Of a stretch of 64,000 nucleotides of DNA, positions 62,901 to 64,000 are shown one piece after another. The stretch comes from Segatella copri (GTDB lineage: Bacteria > Bacteroidota > Bacteroidia > Bacteroidales > Bacteroidaceae): positions 2,760,001 to 2,824,000 of the forward strand of contig NZ_CP156891.1 in NCBI RefSeq assembly GCF_019249795.2, read 5' to 3'. A program made the position numbers and the translations under genes. Below the pieces are notes generated by a model that worked only from the letters and a program-made list of their open reading frames with translations, ran no database searches and was not told where the DNA came from. Position 1 is the stretch's first letter. Each line of letters starts with the position of its first letter.

Positions 62901-63635
62901 CAGCACGAGGCTGCCAACTCACTCTTTGGCGGTACCGAGGCGATAGAGATAGCTACGCCGCCTATTCCTGATGCTGAGAGCTGGAGCACCATCGAACGTC
63001 TGAACCGTGAGCGCGAGCTTGTGGGCATCTATCTTTCTGCCCATCCGCTCGATGAGTACAGCATCATCCTCAATTCTCTCTGCAATACCCATTGTTCCGA
63101 ACTGGGCGACAAGCAGGAACTGGCAAAGAAGGAGGATGTGGTGCTGGGCGGCATCATCACGGGTGTGAAGTCGAAGTTTACCAAGACGGGCAAGCCGTGC
63201 GGTTTTGTTACGCTTGAAGACTTTGAGGGTTCAGGCGAGCTGGCTCTCTTTGGCGAGGACTGGGGCAAGTGGCGCGGCATCATGGTTGAAGGCAGCACCA
63301 TCTACATTACCGCCAAGTGCGTTTCCCGTTACGGCAATGCCAACTATCTCGATTTCCAGATAGGCAATGTAGAGTATCTGCAGACGGTCAAGGAGAACCG
63401 CATCGACCGCTTTACCATCAATGTGGAGAGCGATGCGATAGATGAAACGATGGTTAGCGACCTGCAGACTATTCTGGAGAATGACGAGGGCAAGGCGCAG
63501 CTCTTTTTCCAGATACATGATGTTGACAGCAATACCTATCTGCTGATGCGTGCCCGTGAGCATACGGTGGGTGTAGGCCATGCCCTCATCCAGTATATCG
63601 AGCAGCATCCTAAGATGAGCTATCAGATCAATTAG
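59925..63635 (+). CDS. dnaE: DNA polymerase III subunit alpha
   Basis: The 1236-residue replicative polymerase. The order is the N-terminal PHP domain (FVHLHVHTQYSILDG), palm and fingers with the catalytic LPDIDTDFDDDGRG at about residue 470, a helix-hairpin-helix region, and the OB fold near 1050-1120 (VVLGGIITGVKSKFTKTGKPCGFVTLED). It is the DnaE1 type. Length is normal. The thioredoxin gene starts 37 bp downstream. Confidence 0.97.
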   Translation: MEDFVHLHVHTQYSILDGQSKIPHLVDKAIKDGMKGMAVTDHGVMFGIKELTDYCGKINKDRKKEGLEPFKPIIGCEMYVARRTKADREKDKGDMSGYHLIVLAKNYNGYKNLIKLVSNSWVDGYYMRPRTDRADLEKYHEDLIVCSACIAGEVPSKILHGDLEGAREACQWYHNLFGDDYYLELQRHKVPDDPSLLANREAYELQQRANKELIKMAREFNIKLVCTNDCHFEDKETAEAHDHLLCIATGKDLDDPNRMRYSKQEWFKTRQEMNEVFSDIPEALSNTLEVLDKVEIYSIDHGPIMPFFPIPESFGTEEQLRQKVSEEDLYKEFTSDENGKNPLPPEEGQKVIDRLGGYDKIYRIKFEAEYLRHLAYEGAKKLYGDPLPENVDEHVNFELHVMKTMGFPGYFLIVSDFIRAAREELGVMVGPGRGSAAGSVVAYCLGITKIDPLKYDLLFERFLNPDRVNLPDIDTDFDDDGRGKVLRWVMDKYGHENCAHIITYGSMATKNSIKDVARVEKLPLDKANALCKAIPDRLPDGAKMNLTNAIKYTPELREAEFSNDPRESNTIKYAKMLEGTIRGTGIHACGFIICRDPISNWVPVSTADDPDFPGLKTAVTQYDGHVIETTGLIKMDFLGLKTLSEMKEACKVVKQTTGDVVDLDTIPIDDELTYQLYQRGQTIGTFQFESPGMQKYLRELKPTVFEDLIAMNALYRPGPMDYIPDFIARKNGKQEITYDIPCMEKYLKDTYGITVYQEQVMLLSRQLASFTRGESDALRKAMGKKKKAIVDAMKPKFIKQGQENGHDPKVLEKIWGDWEKFASYAFNKSHATCYSWVAYQTAYLKAHYPAEYMAALMTRRFAQITEITKLMEECQSMGIKTLGPDVNESYRVFGVNEHGEIRFGLSAIKGMGAPAADAIVAERLKNGPYKSIFDFAERVDYSSVNRKAFETLALSGGFDSFGIRREQFFGKNNKGETFLDTLVRYGQLFQQEQHEAANSLFGGTEAIEIATPPIPDAESWSTIERLNRERELVGIYLSAHPLDEYSIILNSLCNTHCSELGDKQELAKKEDVVLGGIITGVKSKFTKTGKPCGFVTLEDFEGSGELALFGEDWGKWRGIMVEGSTIYITAKCVSRYGNANYLDFQIGNVEYLQTVKENRIDRFTINVESDAIDETMVSDLQTILENDEGKAQLFFQIHDVDSNTYLLMRAREHTVGVGHALIQYIEQHPKMSYQIN

Positions 63636-63672
63636 AGATAATTTTAGTTTTAATATATAAAAGTATAGAAAA

Positions 63673-63987
63673 ATGGAAGTAACAATTACAACCGAGAATT
63701 TCGAGAGCTACAAGAATGGCGAACTGCCATTGGTAGTAGATTTGTGGGCAACATGGTGCGGTCCTTGCCGCCAGATTGCTCCTATCGTATCAGAACTTGC
63801 TGAGGAGTTTGACGGCAAGTTGGTAGTAGGCAAGTGTGATGTAGAGGAGAACGACGACATCGCTATGGAGTTTGGTGTTCGTAATATCCCTACCATCCTC
63901 TTCTTCAAGGGTGGCCAGCTGGTAGATAAGTTTGTTGGCGCAGCCTCTAAGGCAACCCTCACCGAGAAGTTCCAGGCTCTCCTGTAA
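63673..63987 (+). CDS. trxA: Thioredoxin
   Basis: A 104-residue cytoplasmic thioredoxin with active site W28-C29-G30-P31-C32 and the cis-proline segment NIPTILFFKGG. No signal peptide. It reduces protein disulfides, for example in ribonucleotide reductase. It is complete and ends 13 bp before the window edge, 37 bp after dnaE, and may share its transcript. Confidence 0.95.
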   Translation: MEVTITTENFESYKNGELPLVVDLWATWCGPCRQIAPIVSELAEEFDGKLVVGKCDVEENDDIAMEFGVRNIPTILFFKGGQLVDKFVGAASKATLTEKFQALL

Positions 63988-64000
63988 TCAGCCCGGATAG

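Overview
The window is a chromosomal segment of a Bacteroidales bacterium, most likely a gut Prevotella/Segatella (P. copri-like). This rests on gene content (GldH, DUF4827, DUF4954, a Cbp1-like lipoprotein, a TamB/BamA pair, an HU/smalltalk/amidase cassette, secreted GH97/GH127/GH78 enzymes) and on repeated Bacteroidetes-type promoters (TTTG or TTG, 19-20 nt, then TAnnTTTG) found by eye in front of many genes. The genus is inferred from overall resemblance, not from a marker gene.

Layout. 1-9.9 kb: end of a transglycosylase-like gene, an initiator tRNA-Met, then a co-directional run tetR-type regulator, fabG, rluA-type pseudouridine synthase, tamB and a BamA/TamA-type barrel lipoprotein. 10-14.3 kb: sugar-nucleotidyltransferase, NrnA-like DHH phosphoesterase, DUF4827 lipoprotein and glmM. 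14.5-15.4 kb: a decayed chimeric pseudogene. 15.5-20.3 kb, minus strand: hflX, DUF4954 and class I fumarase. 20.5-30.6 kb: a LacI-type operator, a candidate small RNA and four secreted carbohydrate-active enzymes (GH97, GH127, a right-handed beta-helix protein, GH78) without SusC/SusD. 30.7-33.3 kb: clpB. 33.7-40.4 kb: a stand-alone IMP cyclohydrolase and the rod-shape cluster mreB-mreC-mreD-PBP2-rodA. 40.4-44.4 kb, minus strand: metF, holB, ricT and gldH.

44.6-51.9 kb is the accessory part: a sugar porter, a truncated DUF4248 gene, an unusual 22-bp-period degenerate repeat array, an HU-like/smalltalk/amidase cassette, a plus-strand promoter with no gene, an Rpn-family nuclease preceded by a 33-codon ORF, a lipoprotein with a long leader and a secreted DNA/RNA nuclease. 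52-64 kb is housekeeping: tRNA-Lys, a PerM/AI-2E-type permease, tdk, rsmI (tdk and rsmI apparently near-leaderless), a coiled-coil lipoprotein, tadA, yraN, birA, pyrH, pssA and psd, dnaE and a thioredoxin.

Most interesting unexplained structure: (i) the 22-bp array at about 46565-46872, where neighbouring units resemble each other but distant ones do not; (ii) intergenic tandem heptamer (once octamer) repeats at five places, three of them in inverted pairs that can fold into hairpins; (iii) the deletion-fusion pseudogene at 14525-15363; (iv) the candidate sRNA at about 20602-20711; (v) a GH127/beta-helix/GH78 order that resembles part of the rhamnogalacturonan-II system as I remember it from B. 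thetaiotaomicron. All repeat and promoter calls were made by eye and need computation. No insertion sequence, rRNA gene or CRISPR array was seen.
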